33,086 bases of DNA from an uncultured Flavobacteriales bacterium (GCA_905479325.1 CAJQLW010000004.1:1-33086), one strand, 5' to 3'; numbered from the stretch's first letter, positions 1-8,164 are shown. The notes: generated by a model not told the origin, from the letters alone. Translations and numbers: made by a program.

Positions 1-25
1 ATAGAGAAAAGAGTGTCTTTTTCAT
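1..25 (-). CDS. Start of a further gene (partial, runs off window)
   Basis: Ten bases after the KdsC stop, an ATG opens a frame reading MKKTLFSL before the window ends. A purine-rich AAAGG lies about eight bases upstream. It would be the next gene of the DUF2520-kdsC transcription unit. Only eight residues are visible, so no function can be given. Confidence 0.4.
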
Positions 26-34
26 AAGTTACCT

Positions 35-556
35 TTACCACTCAAAACTGTCTTCATCAAACCATTTACCTTGTAGTTTTAATACTTGTTCTATTAAATC
101 TCGAACACAGCCTTCTCCGCCTTTTTTTGATGATATGTAGTCTGAGATACTCTTAATTTCTTCTGCTGCGTCATTAGGGCAAGCTGCGAAACCTACCTGT
201 TGCATTACTTTATAGTCCGGAATATCATCTCCCATGTAAAGAATCTCTTCCTTCTTTAAACCAAATTTTTCTTGCAGTTTTTCGAATACTTCAATTTTAT
301 TTTTACACGCCAAATTCACTTCTGTAATTCCTAGTGTATTTAATCGCTTTCGCACACTTTCAGAGGTTCCGCCACTAATAATAGAAATGTGGTATCCCTT
401 TTTAACAGCGTGTTGGAGTGCATAACCATCCTTTATGTTCATTCGTCGAACTTGCTCTCCGTCAGGCATCGTAATTACCATGCCATCGGTCAATACTCCG
501 TCAACATCGAGCATAAACGCAGTAATGGGTCTTAGTTTGGCTTTAATGTTCGACAT
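35..556 (-). CDS. kdsC: KdsC-like HAD phosphatase (KDO-8-phosphate phosphatase family)
   Basis: A 173-residue HAD-superfamily phosphatase without a cap domain, the usual length and layout for KdsC. Motif I is DVDGVLTDG (about residues 17-25, with the nucleophile Asp and the general acid Asp). A Ser-Gly-Gly motif II (IISGGTS) lies near residue 60, and the motif III/IV region has an invariant Lys and MGDDIPD near residue 108. KdsC removes the phosphate from 3-deoxy-D-manno-octulosonate 8-phosphate on the way to CMP-KDO and the lipid A inner core, in the cytoplasm. The start lies 3 bases after the DUF2520 stop, so the two are probably co-transcribed. The exact substrate cannot be proven from sequence, because related phosphatases act on other sugar acids. 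Confidence 0.85.
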   Translation of the reverse strand: MSNIKAKLRPITAFMLDVDGVLTDGMVITMPDGEQVRRMNIKDGYALQHAVKKGYHISIISGGTSESVRKRLNTLGITEVNLACKNKIEVFEKLQEKFGLKKEEILYMGDDIPDYKVMQQVGFAACPNDAAEEIKSISDYISSKKGGEGCVRDLIEQVLKLQGKWFDEDSFEW

Positions 557-559
557 GTG

Positions 560-1354
560 CTACTTGTTTTGTTGTGCTTTAAAAATGTCTGCTGTAATTA
601 AATCGTAAATTTTTTGGTATTCGGGAGTGTTTTTCAAATAATCTAAGTGACTATCAATAACTTGTTTGTCATTTCGCACTGCAGGCCCCGTTTGAGCGTT
701 AATTGGTTTTTCGTGTTTGATCTTGTCTGCCGTTTTTTCAACCAACGGGCGAATAACGTCAAATGGAATCTGTTTTTTCGCTAAAATTTCTCCGGCAATG
801 TGAAATAAGTGATTGCTAAAGTTATTCGCGAATACTGCCGCAACATGCAATGCCTTTCGCTTCTCAGAATCCATGGCGTATACCTTTTTAGACATAGACC
901 TAGCAAGGCTTAAAAACAAGTCTTCAGTTTTGGTGTCATTGGCCTCAACACAAATTGGAATTGGCTCTAGACTTTCCGTTTCGTTTTTTTGAAAAGATTG
1001 AACAGGGTAAAAGATTCCATAATGTTTAAACCCGCATGGTTCAAAAATATCAATAGGAGTGGAGCCCGACGTGTGTACGATCGGCACATTTTTTACCTTT
1101 ATTGCACAAACAACATCTGCAAGGGCGTCGTCATTCACCGCTAAAATAAAAAGATCTGTATCTTTTCTCAAGTTTGCTAAATCTGTTGTGTAATTGGTAT
1201 TCATGGCTTGGCTAAGCAGCATCGCAGAACGCTGAGTGCGGCTATACACTTCATGAATAATATAACCTGCATTTCTAAAAGCTAGGGCAAAATTGTGAGC
1301 TACATTTCCTGCTCCAACAATGGTTACTTTTTTAATTTGTTGTTTCGCGTTCAT
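560..1354 (-). CDS. DUF2520 / Rossmann-like NAD(P)-binding protein
   Basis: 264 residues. The N-terminus has a dinucleotide-binding fold (VTIVGAGNVAHNFALAFRNAG, glycine-rich loop near residues 13-18), followed by a conserved HTSGST stretch around residue 94. The C-terminal half is helical and contains HVAAVFANNFSNHLF, the pattern of the DUF2520 domain, related to 6-phosphogluconate or pyrroline-carboxylate reductase C-terminal domains. It is probably an NAD(P)-dependent dehydrogenase-like protein of unknown substrate. In Bacteroidota this family is often found beside the kdsC-like phosphatase, as here. A possible own promoter lies in the gap to ccmF. Confidence 0.8.
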   Translation of the reverse strand: MNAKQQIKKVTIVGAGNVAHNFALAFRNAGYIIHEVYSRTQRSAMLLSQAMNTNYTTDLANLRKDTDLFILAVNDDALADVVCAIKVKNVPIVHTSGSTPIDIFEPCGFKHYGIFYPVQSFQKNETESLEPIPICVEANDTKTEDLFLSLARSMSKKVYAMDSEKRKALHVAAVFANNFSNHLFHIAGEILAKKQIPFDVIRPLVEKTADKIKHEKPINAQTGPAVRNDKQVIDSHLDYLKNTPEYQKIYDLITADIFKAQQNK

Positions 1355-1374
1355 AGGGTTATGGGTCTAATTAT

Positions 1375-1406
1375 TCAATATACAAGATATTAATATTCCT
1401 TCAAAA
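1375..1406 (-). promoter_or_regulatory. Possible promoter for DUF2520-kdsC
   Basis: On the minus strand a TTTTG element is followed after 19 bases by TATATTGA, close to the Bacteroidota -33/-7 pattern (TTG, about 20 bases, TAnnTTTG). It lies just after ccmF and 20-50 bases before the DUF2520 start, which suggests independent transcription of the DUF2520-kdsC pair. Pattern match only. Confidence 0.35.
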
Positions 1407-1410
1407 TACG

Positions 1411-3822
1411 TTATTTTTTATTCAATCGAAGTCGATTCCAAGCAGCTAGTAAACTACCCAAGACCATAATGATTATTCCTATCCACAAAACATTAATGTA
1501 TGGAAAAACAATAGCTTGCATAATGACAAAGTCTACTGAATTTTTATTTTTTTCGGCAAGTAAGATGTTCAATTTTTCGGTATCAGGGTCAATACCGGCA
1601 AAGCCAAACTGTAAGCCAAGTTCTTTAATTTCTGAATTAATTGAAAAGATACTGTTTCCTCTAATTACCATGATTGGATTTGCAGCATAGTTTTGATCAT
1701 CAAGTGTCTTTGCTGTTATTTTTACTCCAAGTGCTATGTCTGACTCCTGAAGCTTTAGTGCTACCTTATCAATATTTCTCTCAAAGTTTGATACTTTAAT
1801 GATGGAGTTGCTTGTAAATAAGGAGTCTCCAATTTTGAGATTTAATGTATCCGGCTCGCGATACATTTCCTGTGCTGTAGAGTCTAGGTTTTCTAAATCC
1901 GCATAGGTAATATGCGTAAAAATGTCTTTGTCTAAAAAGTGTCTGGTGTCTGGTTCCGGTACATTTCCCATTTGCTCGTTTAGTTGCACAAAGGGCGACA
2001 AACTAAACTCTTTTTGATACTGTCCTTTTTCATTCACCTTGAGGTAATCCATATCAAAGTAAACGTGCTTTTCGTCCACTCTGCGTTGTGTATAAGTAAC
2101 GTAATAAGAATCCATTAAAACAGTATCGTTTCGCAATAGCATTACGTTTTCGTTATTGGCATTCTTGTTGTCTTCAAAGTTTATGTTAACCTGAGTTCTG
2201 TTTTTTGAGATGATTTTCTTGTTTCCGGCAGACAATAACGAACCTAAAATCACCATTCCAAAGCCAACATGTGCGATAGCCGAACCACCTTTTTTTACAT
2301 TGCCTTTAATAATTCGAAGTAAATAATCGAGATTGGCCAAAACAGCAAAGAGCGAAGTAAATAAAAGGGTGATTAAAAAGACATCTCTAATTTTCAACTG
2401 AACAGCCATAATAATAGCTGCTGCAAAAGAAATGATGAACGAAGGAGCAATCTGCTTAAAGAACGGAACAACTTCTGTCTTTTTATATTTTAAAAACTGG
2501 CTAATTCCAACAAATAAGGTAACCAATATGGTCAAAGGTATTTGCCATGAATTGTAATGTTCTATTGGTTTGGCAGGTGGCGCAAGGTTAGTGCCAAATA
2601 AAGCATTAATAACAGGAATAGAAGTAGATAAAGTAATTTGAAAAGCTGAAATAACGAGCACTAATGCACCTAAAAACATCCAAAATTCTCTGCTCCAAAA
2701 TGCATCTTCTTCTGACTTCTTTAAAAATTGACCTCCATTTTTAAACAGAAAGAACAACGCTATAAAAAGGTAAAACAGTAAGAAAATAATCAATTGTCCC
2801 GGTAAACCATCAGCAAATGAGTGCACAGAAGTTTCTCCAAGAATGCCACTTTTTGTGAGATAGGTAGAATACACCACCAATAAAAATGAAAACAGAGCCA
2901 GCGCAAATGCTGAGAAGATGCTTTTCATTTTATTTCTATTAATCAGCATAAGATGGCCTGCCCCAACGAGCACTAACCAAGGAACCAATGAAGAATTCTC
3001 AACCGGATCCCAAGCCCAGAAACCTCCAAAGCTAAGCGCTTCATAGGCCCAAGCACCACCCATTAGAATTCCTAAACCTAAAATAGCAATGCCAAAAAAG
3101 GTCCAAGGTAAAGCCGGTTTAATCCATTCTTGATATTGTTTTTTCCAAAGAGCTGATAGGGCATAAGCAAATGGAATTAGGGTTGTTGCAAAACCAAAAA
3201 ACACAGTAGGGGGGTGAATGGTCATCCAATAATTCTGTAACAGTGGATTTAAACCGTTTCCTTCTACAAAGCCAAGGTAGTTAGGATTGGTGGTAAACGG
3301 CAGATTAATCATATCCGGATGCTCACGTAATAGCACAAAAGGGTTACTACCAATTTGTATGTCGAAAGGGAAAATTCCTAACAACATGGCGCTCAAGAAC
3401 ACTTGAACGGTGGCGTAAATCATCATGACACTACCTTCCCACTTTTTGGTGGTGTAAATTAGAATGTTCCCCAAAACGATATTCCAAAATGTCCAAAGCA
3501 TGGTACTCCCTTCTTGACCTTCCCAAAACGAAGAGATGATGTATTTCATTGACATATCAGACGAGCTATGCCGCCAGATGTAGTAATACTCAAATGCATG
3601 TGTGTAAATAAGGTAGAAGAGTATGCCGATCAATCCCAGCATTGAAACTGAATGCAAACGGAAAAAGAACCTACCACCCTTTTTCCATGAGTTGAGTTCT
3701 GAACTTAGATCAGAGGTGTTGTAGTAAAATACTACAGCCAATAAACTTGCTACAAAACCTAGAAAAATTAAAAAATTACCAATTTGACCTGCTATCAGGT
3801 TTTCTCCTACGTATTCTATCAT
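1411..3822 (-). CDS. ccmF: Cytochrome c maturation haem lyase subunit CcmF
   Basis: 803-residue polytopic membrane protein of the haem handling protein family. The tryptophan-rich WWD signature is at about residues 267-282 (GGFWAWDPVENSSLVPWL). Conserved histidines that ligate haem in this family are visible as HPP (203), a His before the next helix (290), SVHSF (334) and a late AHVGFG. Near residues 515-760 there is a long periplasmic domain, then a last membrane helix. CcmF attaches haem from holo-CcmE to apocytochrome c thiols at the outer face of the inner membrane. It lies 3 bases after ccmE and is the last ccm gene of the cluster. It is longer than the roughly 650 residues usual in Proteobacteria. 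Confidence 0.93.
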   Translation of the reverse strand: MIEYVGENLIAGQIGNFLIFLGFVASLLAVVFYYNTSDLSSELNSWKKGGRFFFRLHSVSMLGLIGILFYLIYTHAFEYYYIWRHSSSDMSMKYIISSFWEGQEGSTMLWTFWNIVLGNILIYTTKKWEGSVMMIYATVQVFLSAMLLGIFPFDIQIGSNPFVLLREHPDMINLPFTTNPNYLGFVEGNGLNPLLQNYWMTIHPPTVFFGFATTLIPFAYALSALWKKQYQEWIKPALPWTFFGIAILGLGILMGGAWAYEALSFGGFWAWDPVENSSLVPWLVLVGAGHLMLINRNKMKSIFSAFALALFSFLLVVYSTYLTKSGILGETSVHSFADGLPGQLIIFLLFYLFIALFFLFKNGGQFLKKSEEDAFWSREFWMFLGALVLVISAFQITLSTSIPVINALFGTNLAPPAKPIEHYNSWQIPLTILVTLFVGISQFLKYKKTEVVPFFKQIAPSFIISFAAAIIMAVQLKIRDVFLITLLFTSLFAVLANLDYLLRIIKGNVKKGGSAIAHVGFGMVILGSLLSAGNKKIISKNRTQVNINFEDNKNANNENVMLLRNDTVLMDSYYVTYTQRRVDEKHVYFDMDYLKVNEKGQYQKEFSLSPFVQLNEQMGNVPEPDTRHFLDKDIFTHITYADLENLDSTAQEMYREPDTLNLKIGDSLFTSNSIIKVSNFERNIDKVALKLQESDIALGVKITAKTLDDQNYAANPIMVIRGNSIFSINSEIKELGLQFGFAGIDPDTEKLNILLAEKNKNSVDFVIMQAIVFPYINVLWIGIIIMVLGSLLAAWNRLRLNKK

Positions 3823-3825
3823 CGA

Positions 3826-4239
3826 TTATGATTTGCTCTCAGCTGTAATTTCTGTTAATTCTCCTGCTTCTCCGTCTTGATATTTTGAAGGGCATTTCAT
3901 CAGAATTTTATCTGCTAAAAAGTTTTCACCTTCTAAACTACCGGTGATCACAACTTGTTCTGACCTTTCAAAATCTTGTGGTTTTGCACCGTTAAAAATC
4001 ACCTTTTGTTCGTTTCCATTTTTATCAACCATGTAGAAAGAAAACTCATTAGCATTACTTTCTGGAGCGTAAATAATTTCCTTGTCTTTGTTTAACTCTC
4101 CTACAACTTGAAATTGCTTTCCAGGATTTTTTACAGCCATTCCAAAATCTGCGTAAGTAGCTGCATCTGCAACAGTGCTAATAATAGCGCCAATGGCTAT
4201 GGCAATAACTATAATTCCTAATATGTGTGATTTTTTCAT
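3826..4239 (-). CDS. ccmE: Haem chaperone CcmE, CxxxY variant
   Basis: 137 residues: one N-terminal membrane anchor (about residues 5-25), then an OB-fold beta domain with VVGEL and VVITGSLEGENFLADKIL patterns typical of CcmE. CcmE carries haem covalently in the periplasm between CcmC and CcmF. The classical haem-binding His in HxxxY is absent; the equivalent position reads KCPSKY, so Cys116 and Tyr120 form the CxxxY motif. This variant is described for archaea and some bacteria ('System I*'), usually together with loss of CcmH. It lies 3 bases from each neighbouring ccm gene, so it is surely one operon. The family call is firm; the haem-binding role of Cys116 is inferred from the family variant. 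Confidence 0.93.
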   Translation of the reverse strand: MKKSHILGIIVIAIAIGAIISTVADAATYADFGMAVKNPGKQFQVVGELNKDKEIIYAPESNANEFSFYMVDKNGNEQKVIFNGAKPQDFERSEQVVITGSLEGENFLADKILMKCPSKYQDGEAGELTEITAESKS

Positions 4240-4242
4240 GGC

Positions 4243-4446
4243 TTATGAATTTATTTCTTTTTCTAGTTTACTCACCTTTCTATCAATGCTAATGAGGTAT
4301 AAGATTAATCCTAACAGAATAACACAAAGCACGGCGATTACAACGTAAATTTTGCCTTCAGAACGCATGGTTTCTGCCATTTGCAAATCTTGTGCTTTTG
4401 CTACAAAAGAGCTGATTAGTAAGGTTATTAACGCAAGGTATTTCAT
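4243..4446 (-). CDS. ccmD: Small CcmD-like membrane protein
   Basis: 67 residues with a signal-like hydrophobic N-terminus ending at AKAQ (about residue 18), a central membrane helix (about residues 33-52) and a charged C-terminal tail (DRKVSKLEKEI). Size, layout and position between ccmC and ccmE match the Bacteroidota CcmD-like family, a subunit thought to help release holo-CcmE from the CcmABC complex. Its start overlaps the ccmC stop by 4 bases, suggesting coupled translation. Sequence similarity to proteobacterial CcmD is weak; context carries much of the call. Confidence 0.8.
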   Translation of the reverse strand: MKYLALITLLISSFVAKAQDLQMAETMRSEGKIYVVIAVLCVILLGLILYLISIDRKVSKLEKEINS

Positions 4447-5099
4447 GCTTCTAATTTTTGAGTCAAGTTGGCTATTCTAATTCTAATTGAAGCAATCCAC
4501 CATCCTAAAAGAATCCAAGCGATAACAGCGGGATAAAAAACAAGCTTCATATTGTTATCTAAATCGTAATTATTAAATCCGGGATTCCCTCCATTTCCGG
4601 GGTGCAAAGAATCAGTCATTCGAGGTAAAATACCTATAAAAACGAGTAACAGAACAAAGGCGAAAATGTTGTAAACCCCTGATATTCTCGCTTTTTTTTG
4701 TTCGTCATCTAGCGACCCGCGTAAAACAATATAAGCCAAGTAAATGAGCATGGTAATAGCTGAACCATTTAGCTTTACATCGTTTACCCACCAAGCTCCC
4801 CAAGTATACTTCGCCCAAATGCTACCCGTTATGGTTCCTAGAATTCCAAAAATAATACCTGCATTTACCAATTCTTTGGCTTTGGTATCAAAGGATAAAT
4901 TATTAGTTGAAAGCCCTTTGAAGCTGTACACAACAGACATGAAAAATAGAAAAATCATGCTGAACCACATGGGAACATGAAAGTATAAGTTGCGAATGCT
5001 TTCGTATAGAATTACTTGTTTCGGTACAGGAATTAAGAGCCCTCCAATTATGGTGTAGAGAAGTAAAATAATAGCGAGGAATTTCCACCAATTTCTCAT
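4443..5099 (-). CDS. ccmC: Haem-handling protein CcmC
   Basis: 218 residues with about six membrane helices. The family hallmarks are FHVPMWF (about residues 40-46, a haem-ligating His), the tryptophan-rich loop WGAWWVNDVKLN (about residue 125) and a second periplasmic His in SLHPGNGGNPG. The last Trp of the usual WGxWWxWD pattern is replaced by Asn. CcmC loads haem onto CcmE at the periplasmic face of the membrane. It follows ccmB after 39 bases and overlaps the ccmD-like gene by 4 bases. The call is firm. Confidence 0.92.
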   Translation of the reverse strand: MRNWWKFLAIILLLYTIIGGLLIPVPKQVILYESIRNLYFHVPMWFSMIFLFFMSVVYSFKGLSTNNLSFDTKAKELVNAGIIFGILGTITGSIWAKYTWGAWWVNDVKLNGSAITMLIYLAYIVLRGSLDDEQKKARISGVYNIFAFVLLLVFIGILPRMTDSLHPGNGGNPGFNNYDLDNNMKLVFYPAVIAWILLGWWIASIRIRIANLTQKLEA

Positions 5100-5138
5100 T
5101 GGAAATGAGTTGTTTAAGTTATTGTTAATGAGGCTAAA

Positions 5139-5852
5139 TTAGCTTCTCCAAAGGTATGGAAATAAAATATAGGAAAGTACGATTACAACAACATTTAACA
5201 AACCCAAGGTCACAACATATACTTGGCATTCATCCCAAGAAAAACCTAACCCGCAAAGCATACTCGCCTTAATTGCAGTTAATAAGGTTGGAAGCATAAT
5301 TGGAAAGGATAAAATGGCTGTTAACGTTGCGTTATTGTTTGTTTTTGATGCAATTGCAGAGCTTAAACTGAGTACGGTTGAAATTCCTAAACTGCCCAGA
5401 AATATCACAACATAAAACAAACTCATGTTTTCAATGGGGTTGCCAAGTAAAACAATAAAAAGAACAAGTGTTAAACCTGCTACAATCAACTGCAAAAGTG
5501 CATTAAAGAGCATTTTTGAAAGAATAATGGCTTGAGGTTGTGCAAGAGTATAGTAATAAAAGAATTCTCTACCTGCTTCTTTTCTAAAGCTATTGATGCT
5601 GGCATTGGTGGAGGCAAAAAGCAAAACAATCCATAGTAAGGCTACCCATGTGCTAAGTTCTTCTAAACTTGAAAAAATAAGGTAGGCTACAAAAACAGTA
5701 GAAACCACGTAGAGTAGAATGCCGTTGAGTGCGGCTTTCTGTCTAAGCTCAACAGTAATGTCCTTTTTCAGGAGTTGTATAATTTCTTTTGAAAGTGCTA
5801 TGCGTTCTAGTTTTTTGCAAAGGTAATGGAATTCAACAATGGAGAACAGCAC
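5139..5852 (-). CDS. ccmB: Haem exporter membrane subunit CcmB (start uncertain)
   Basis: Six-helix membrane protein of the CcmB family. Marks are KKDITVELRQKAALNGILLYV at the first cytoplasmic stretch and helix, and the SINSFRKEAGREFFYYYTL region. With the ATPase CcmA it forms the transporter part of CcmABC, which releases holo-CcmE. The only canonical start upstream is a GTG at 5852, giving 237 residues, but a TACCTTTG promoter box lies inside that N-terminus (5818-5825). The family-like N-terminus begins near codon 18, where the codon is ATA (5799-5801); starting there gives about 220 residues, the usual length. No ATG exists in this region. ccmA is not adjacent. Confidence 0.85.
   Translation of the reverse strand: MLFSIVEFHYLCKKLERIALSKEIIQLLKKDITVELRQKAALNGILLYVVSTVFVAYLIFSSLEELSTWVALLWIVLLFASTNASINSFRKEAGREFFYYYTLAQPQAIILSKMLFNALLQLIVAGLTLVLFIVLLGNPIENMSLFYVVIFLGSLGISTVLSLSSAIASKTNNNATLTAILSFPIMLPTLLTAIKASMLCGLGFSWDECQVYVVTLGLLNVVVIVLSYILFPYLWRS
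5818..5825 (-). promoter_or_regulatory. Bacteroidota -7 box TACCTTTG before ccm operon
   Basis: TACCTTTG followed by C matches the TAnnTTTG consensus exactly. It lies inside the N-terminal codons given by the GTG start of ccmB, so the real coding start is probably downstream. No clear TTG -33 element is seen at the standard distance. Confidence 0.45.
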
Positions 5853-5978
5853 AAGTTAAATTCCTTTTGAAAGAGTGCCGATGAATCAACCAATGTTAGT
5901 CTGTAAGAGTTAAATTGATGAGCGACTATTTCAAGAGGGCAATCTGATTTCTCAACTATTTCTTTGATGAGCTAACGT

Positions 5979-6016
5979 AAAAAGCCACCTCAAACAGCGT
6001 ATTAAGGTGGCTTTTT
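5979..6016 (-). terminator. Hairpin terminator after the 6098-6547 gene
   Basis: A 12-base perfect inverted repeat (AAAAAGCCACCT / AGGTGGCTTTTT) with a 14-base loop and T runs on both sides. It stands downstream of the membrane protein gene at 6098-6547 and can work in both directions. The rest of 5853-6097 shows no further coding sequence. Confidence 0.8.
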
Positions 6017-6097
6017 CAATTTGGATTGGTTGGAGCTAAGAAATTTTTATTTTTTTCATGTTGATTGAATTGAGTGAATAAAGTATAAAGTTGTTTG

Positions 6098-6547
6098 CTA
6101 TGCTTGGCTTCTTCTATTTTGAAAAAAAGCGTAAAAGCTAAGCGCAATTGCCGACGCTGAAATGATGGTCATAATGGTACCCGGCACAAAGTGCACAAAT
6201 CCACCTAAATCTAAAAAGATAAAATAACCTAAATCTGCTAATCCACCTGTAAGTGCAGCTAAAAAGATAGCTTTTTTATTGCCTTTCCAAACAAAAAATG
6301 CTGCAATGAATGTAGTAATATCAATCCAGAATAAATTGAATCCGTGCTGAGCAATTACTGCGCCTGCCGCATCTGGATAATCCATTCTTAAGTTTTCTGG
6401 TTCAACTGCATCAGCAATGCCGATTATTGATTGACTGATGTCTCCACTTATAACTCCCGCCATGGTGATAGCCCCTTCAAAAATGTGAACCAAGCCCCAG
6501 ATGATCCATAATACAGAAGAAATTTTGAATAAGATTGCGTTTTTCAT
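6098..6547 (-). CDS. Small four-helix membrane protein of unknown function
   Basis: 149 residues, strongly hydrophobic, with about four membrane helices (roughly residues 8-35, 70-88, 93-112, 120-142). A polar loop of about 30 residues (GDISQSIIGIADAVEPENLR) follows helix 1, and a short basic tail NRRSQA ends the protein. I recognise no catalytic or binding motif. It stands alone, with a terminator behind it and about 95 bases without genes in front. Conserved small membrane proteins of this kind occur in Bacteroidota, but no role can be given. Confidence 0.65.
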   Translation of the reverse strand: MKNAILFKISSVLWIIWGLVHIFEGAITMAGVISGDISQSIIGIADAVEPENLRMDYPDAAGAVIAQHGFNLFWIDITTFIAAFFVWKGNKKAIFLAALTGGLADLGYFIFLDLGGFVHFVPGTIMTIISASAIALSFYAFFQNRRSQA

Positions 6548-6641
6548 TGTTTTAGAGTTTTACTTGTTACATGTTTAAAAAATTACGATGACAAAGTAAA
6601 ACAGCTAAAAATGCTACTGCATTAATGTAGATTAAGAAACG

Positions 6642-7121
6642 TTAGGAATCGCTTTTATGTAATCTTTGACTTTTCACTGTACTCAAAGCTTCAGGTGTTA
6701 TGCCAAGATAAGAGGCAATCATTTTTTGTGGAACTCGTTGGGTAATTGCAGGATAAACTTCTACAAAATATTCATAACGTTCTATCGCAGTTGCACTCAT
6801 GAGCATAATGATTCTTTTTTGCAGCACGTGCATTCGCTTAATTAGCTTGTCAAATTGGTGACTGCTGTCGCCCATATCTTTTTTGTCTTGTTGAATAACC
6901 TCAGAATCTTCTAGCGCATCAATAAATAACTCCATGGGTCCATCAACTGTAACGCCGTCAGCGATCATCCAGTCTTCGGGCGCAAACATAAAAATGTGTT
7001 CCTTGCCTTTTGGGTCTATGGAATAGCTCCTTAGTAATCCGGACACAACGTAGTAAACTTTACTAATTAGTTCACCTGAATGTTGTAGAATTTCTCCTTT
7101 TTTAACACTTAACTTTTTCAT
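6642..7121 (-). CDS. Crp/Fnr-family regulator with a short N-terminus
   Basis: 159 residues. The N-terminus begins directly at the cyclic-nucleotide-binding-like beta barrel (KKGEILQHSGE, then YYVVSGLLRSY), and the C-terminus has the helix pattern RVPQKMIASYLGITPEALS of the Bacteroidota Crp/Fnr winged helix. Family members usually start 30-40 residues earlier; here an in-frame TAA lies only seven codons upstream of the ATG, so those residues are truly absent. The cNMP-binding phosphate cassette is not conserved, as is common in this subfamily, so the ligand is unknown. It lies 29 bases after the outer-membrane protein gene and may share its transcript. Confidence 0.8.
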   Translation of the reverse strand: MKKLSVKKGEILQHSGELISKVYYVVSGLLRSYSIDPKGKEHIFMFAPEDWMIADGVTVDGPMELFIDALEDSEVIQQDKKDMGDSSHQFDKLIKRMHVLQKRIIMLMSATAIERYEYFVEVYPAITQRVPQKMIASYLGITPEALSTVKSQRLHKSDS

Positions 7122-7150
7122 AAAACAACGAATGTTAATTTAAAGGAAAC

Positions 7151-8074
7151 TTATTCCGTGAGGTTCCACTTTTTTAGTTTTAAAATGCAGTAAACTCGCA
7201 GGGTAGTATATTGTTGGTGGAATATTCCTTGTTGGAACCGAATACCAAAGTTCGTTTTATCTGGGTTATTGCTGCCTATACCGAGTCTGGCTACCATTGG
7301 CCGATCTCCATCGTTTAAATAACCAACATAACCATTCACTGAAGCCTCATAGGTAAGTTTTTGAGAATTTAAATCCAAGCCCAAACCATACATAAGCGCA
7401 TCATTCTGATAGTTGTTTTCCAAATAGGTTTGGTACACGTAAAATCCTGCCAAGGCGTGCGGTCGAATTGACTTGATTCGTTCTCCATTAAAGGTAATGA
7501 GTTTACTTGCGGAGAAATCGAAAAAGTAACCCGGGGTATTGGTGAATCTTGCAGCATCTAAGTTTGCTCCAGAGGCAGTTTTAAAGTTCACTCCTAAAAC
7601 CATATCAGGTAGGCTTTTGTGATTTTTAGTGAGTTGAATAAAAGTAGCAATGTATACGTCGCCAACTGTTGTGCCTTCACTTACAAATTCTCTAGAAATT
7701 CGTTCATCCCGAGTAGCATTATCCATTTTGTAGAATTCAATTGGTACCATTTCTAATTGAAAACCAACATGGTTAGAGAAAAGTGGGAGGTAAAAAGAAC
7801 TGAACAAGTTTTGTGTGTTATCTCCATCTGAAAAATGCCCTTCACCAGCCATTTTTAGTTGAGTTTGTTCAGGTAATATTCCTTTTTTAGAGTCGGGCAC
7901 CGGTAGTGCATTTGGACCCATGTATTTAGAGGTTAGTTTGGTGTAAGCTGTCCAGTGTCTTACTCCATCCCAGTTATGGATATTATTCCACCAAGTAAAG
8001 TCCACCTCTTGTGCCACGCATAAATGTGTTAACCAAACGAGGTATATGAATATCATTTTTTTCATTGAAGTCAA
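7151..8074 (-). CDS. Exported outer-membrane beta-barrel-like protein
   Basis: 307 residues, or 304 from the second Met (start 8065), which gives the better signal peptide: KKMIFIYLVWLTHLCVAQ, ending at AQ near residue 22. The rest shows alternating hydrophobic and polar strands with many aromatic residues (FSSFYLPLFSNHVGFQLEMV, GVNFKTASG, YEASVNGYVGYL, FGIRFQQG) and the usual pattern of a Bacteroidota outer-membrane barrel protein. No named family is recognised. It precedes the Crp/Fnr gene by 29 bases, so regulator and barrel protein may be linked. Confidence 0.65.
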   Translation of the reverse strand: MTSMKKMIFIYLVWLTHLCVAQEVDFTWWNNIHNWDGVRHWTAYTKLTSKYMGPNALPVPDSKKGILPEQTQLKMAGEGHFSDGDNTQNLFSSFYLPLFSNHVGFQLEMVPIEFYKMDNATRDERISREFVSEGTTVGDVYIATFIQLTKNHKSLPDMVLGVNFKTASGANLDAARFTNTPGYFFDFSASKLITFNGERIKSIRPHALAGFYVYQTYLENNYQNDALMYGLGLDLNSQKLTYEASVNGYVGYLNDGDRPMVARLGIGSNNPDKTNFGIRFQQGIFHQQYTTLRVYCILKLKKWNLTE

Positions 8075-8103
8075 AATTCGGATAAATCTTTTTGTTTGAC
8101 TAA

Positions 8104-8139
8104 CATAAAAAAAGGCCGCCTCAAATAGAGGCAGCCTTT
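8104..8139 (-). terminator. Terminator of the fasciclin gene
   Basis: Reading the minus strand, AAAGGCTGCCTC and GAGGCGGCCTTT form a 12-pair stem with one mismatch and a 5-base loop, followed by a run of seven T. It starts about 25 bases after the fasciclin stop codon. Confidence 0.85.
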
Positions 8140-8164
8140 CGATAAAAATTTTAGAATGTATCTT

